The notes beneath the pieces were generated by a model. That model was not told the DNA's origin, did not search any database, and was given only the letters and a program-made list of their open reading frames with translations. This document shows, piece by piece, positions 63,357-64,000 of a stretch of 64,000 bases of DNA. How positions within the stretch are numbered: the first letter of the stretch is position 1; each line of letters begins with the position of its first letter. The translations under genes were made by a program, and so were the position numbers. Source of the DNA: Janthinobacterium lividum (GTDB lineage: Bacteria; Pseudomonadota; Gammaproteobacteria; Burkholderiales; Burkholderiaceae_D). The DNA is taken from contig NZ_CP139976.1 in assembly GCF_034424625.1 (NCBI RefSeq), positions 2,356,001-2,420,000 of the forward strand. The letters run 5' to 3'.

Positions 63357-64000
63357 ACCGCCGCTGCACTCGCCATCGCAGATCGTGCTGGGCGTCATCG
63401 TCATCGGCCTGGGGCTGCTGTTCCTGCTCGATAACCTCGGTTTCATCAACGTGCGCTATACCTTCCGCTTCTGGCCCACGGCGCTGATCGTGTTTGGCCT
63501 GCTGAAACTGTCGCAAAGCCGCAGCGCGAACGGCTATCTGGTGGGCGGCATGCTGGTGCTGCTGGGCGTGGCCTGGACCCTCAAGCACATGGGCATCTTC
63601 TACATGAACTGGGACTTGCTGTGGCCCTTGCTGATCATCGGCCTGGGTGTGGCCGTGGTGTCGAAGTCCCTGCCCGGCGCGCAGCAGCGCCAGCGCCGCC
63701 GGCGCTTTGCCGCGCAGCAAGACGGTACCGCCGCGCCTGACTCGTTCGGCCAGGCCAGGAATGGCGCCGTGTCGCTCGACAAGGACACGGCAGCACCCGG
63801 CGCCAGCGGGCAGGCGGACGATGACAGCATCATCGAAGTGACGGCCATCCTCGGCGGCTATGTGCGGCGCGTGTCGTCGCAGCGCTTCAAGGGCGGCGAT
63901 ATCAATGTCATCATGGCCGGCTGCGAGATCGACTTGCGTCAGGCGTCGATCGAAGGCGAAGCCGTGCTCAACGTATTTGCCCTGTGCGGCGGCGTCACCA
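63346..64000 (+). CDS. LiaF-like membrane-stress protein, 3' end beyond window
   Basis: Start ATG 63346 with GGGAG upstream; 218 codons lie in the window and the frame remains open. The N-terminal four-segment membrane region (VLGVIVIGLGLLFLLDNLG, FWPTALIVFGLLKL, GYLVGGMLVLLGVAWTL, LWPLLIIGLGVAVVS) repeats the layout of the preceding protein. A charged linker follows, then the cell-wall-active-antibiotics-response (LiaF C-terminal) type domain, starting VTAILGGYVRRVSSQRFKGGDINVIMAGCEIDLRQASIEGEAVLNV. Such proteins repress two-component systems that react to envelope damage. A regulator or kinase gene probably follows outside. Confidence 0.8.
   Translation, partial: MKNKPPLHSPSQIVLGVIVIGLGLLFLLDNLGFINVRYTFRFWPTALIVFGLLKLSQSRSANGYLVGGMLVLLGVAWTLKHMGIFYMNWDLLWPLLIIGLGVAVVSKSLPGAQQRQRRRRFAAQQDGTAAPDSFGQARNGAVSLDKDTAAPGASGQADDDSIIEVTAILGGYVRRVSSQRFKGGDINVIMAGCEIDLRQASIEGEAVLNVFALCGGVT

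Overview
The window looks like a chromosomal segment of a high-GC betaproteobacterium. Gene content and protein resemblance (AqpZ, PstSCAB-PhoU-PhoBR, Ppk1-SixA, moaE-clpB, many TonB receptors, PAS-GGDEF proteins) fit Oxalobacteraceae, most likely Janthinobacterium or a close relative. That assignment is from memory of protein sequences, not from a search. I see no phage, insertion sequence, integron or CRISPR array; it reads as core genome with accessory genes interspersed.

Layout. 1-4.5 kb: end of aqpZ, then an AraC regulator divergent from a fosmidomycin-resistance-type exporter (fsr), then an unusual cysteinyl-tRNA synthetase behind a leader with an intrinsic-terminator hairpin. 4.5-9.4 kb: two small unknown genes, RNA helicase dbpA, a short unknown gene and a Tat-exported phospholipase C/acid phosphatase-type enzyme. 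9.4-13.6 kb: a Fur-controlled siderophore uptake and signalling set (fecI, fecR, TonB receptor with signalling domain). 13.8-18.1 kb: a membrane-anchored unknown, two near-identical initiator tRNA genes flanking a secreted unknown, a methyltransferase and small unknowns. 18.1-26.2 kb: sbcDC nuclease and a Cache-PAS-GGDEF cyclase. 26.5-31.3 kb: yajD, then a two-component pair split by an oppositely oriented TonB receptor. 31.3-40.7 kb: a di-heme lipoprotein with two discoidin-like domains, a YcaQ-type glycosylase coupled to a DUF2804 gene, a PatZ-type acetyltransferase and an unknown helical protein. 40.9-48.4 kb: DUF349 gene, moaE, heat-shock clpB, a polyamine-binding protein and a 41-residue membrane protein. 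48.5-58.2 kb: the phosphate regulon, with sixA-ppk1 divergent from pstSCAB-phoU-phoB-phoR and Pho-box repeats between. 58.3-64 kb: an EgtB/SenA-like enzyme, a UvrD-like helicase, an epimerase and the start of a LiaF-like membrane pair.

How it works together. Phosphate uptake, sensing and polyphosphate storage form one block read outward from one control region. Two iron-uptake loci carry Fur-like sites. One of them is embedded in a QseBC/PmrAB-like two-component locus and carries an OmpR-family direct repeat beside the receptor promoter.

The most interesting unexplained structure is a family of about 104-120 bp imperfect palindromes with three copies: after clpB, between pstS and pstC, and directly before the epimerase gene. 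Their internal and terminal stems differ between copies by compensating changes, so the fold appears to be conserved. This suggests a dispersed structured RNA or DNA element. Other points of note are the divergent CysS beside an exporter, initiator tRNAs with a predicted U1-A72 pair, a PatZ homologue that keeps the acyl-CoA synthetase histidine, and a SenA-like enzyme with Cys at a normal iron-ligand position.
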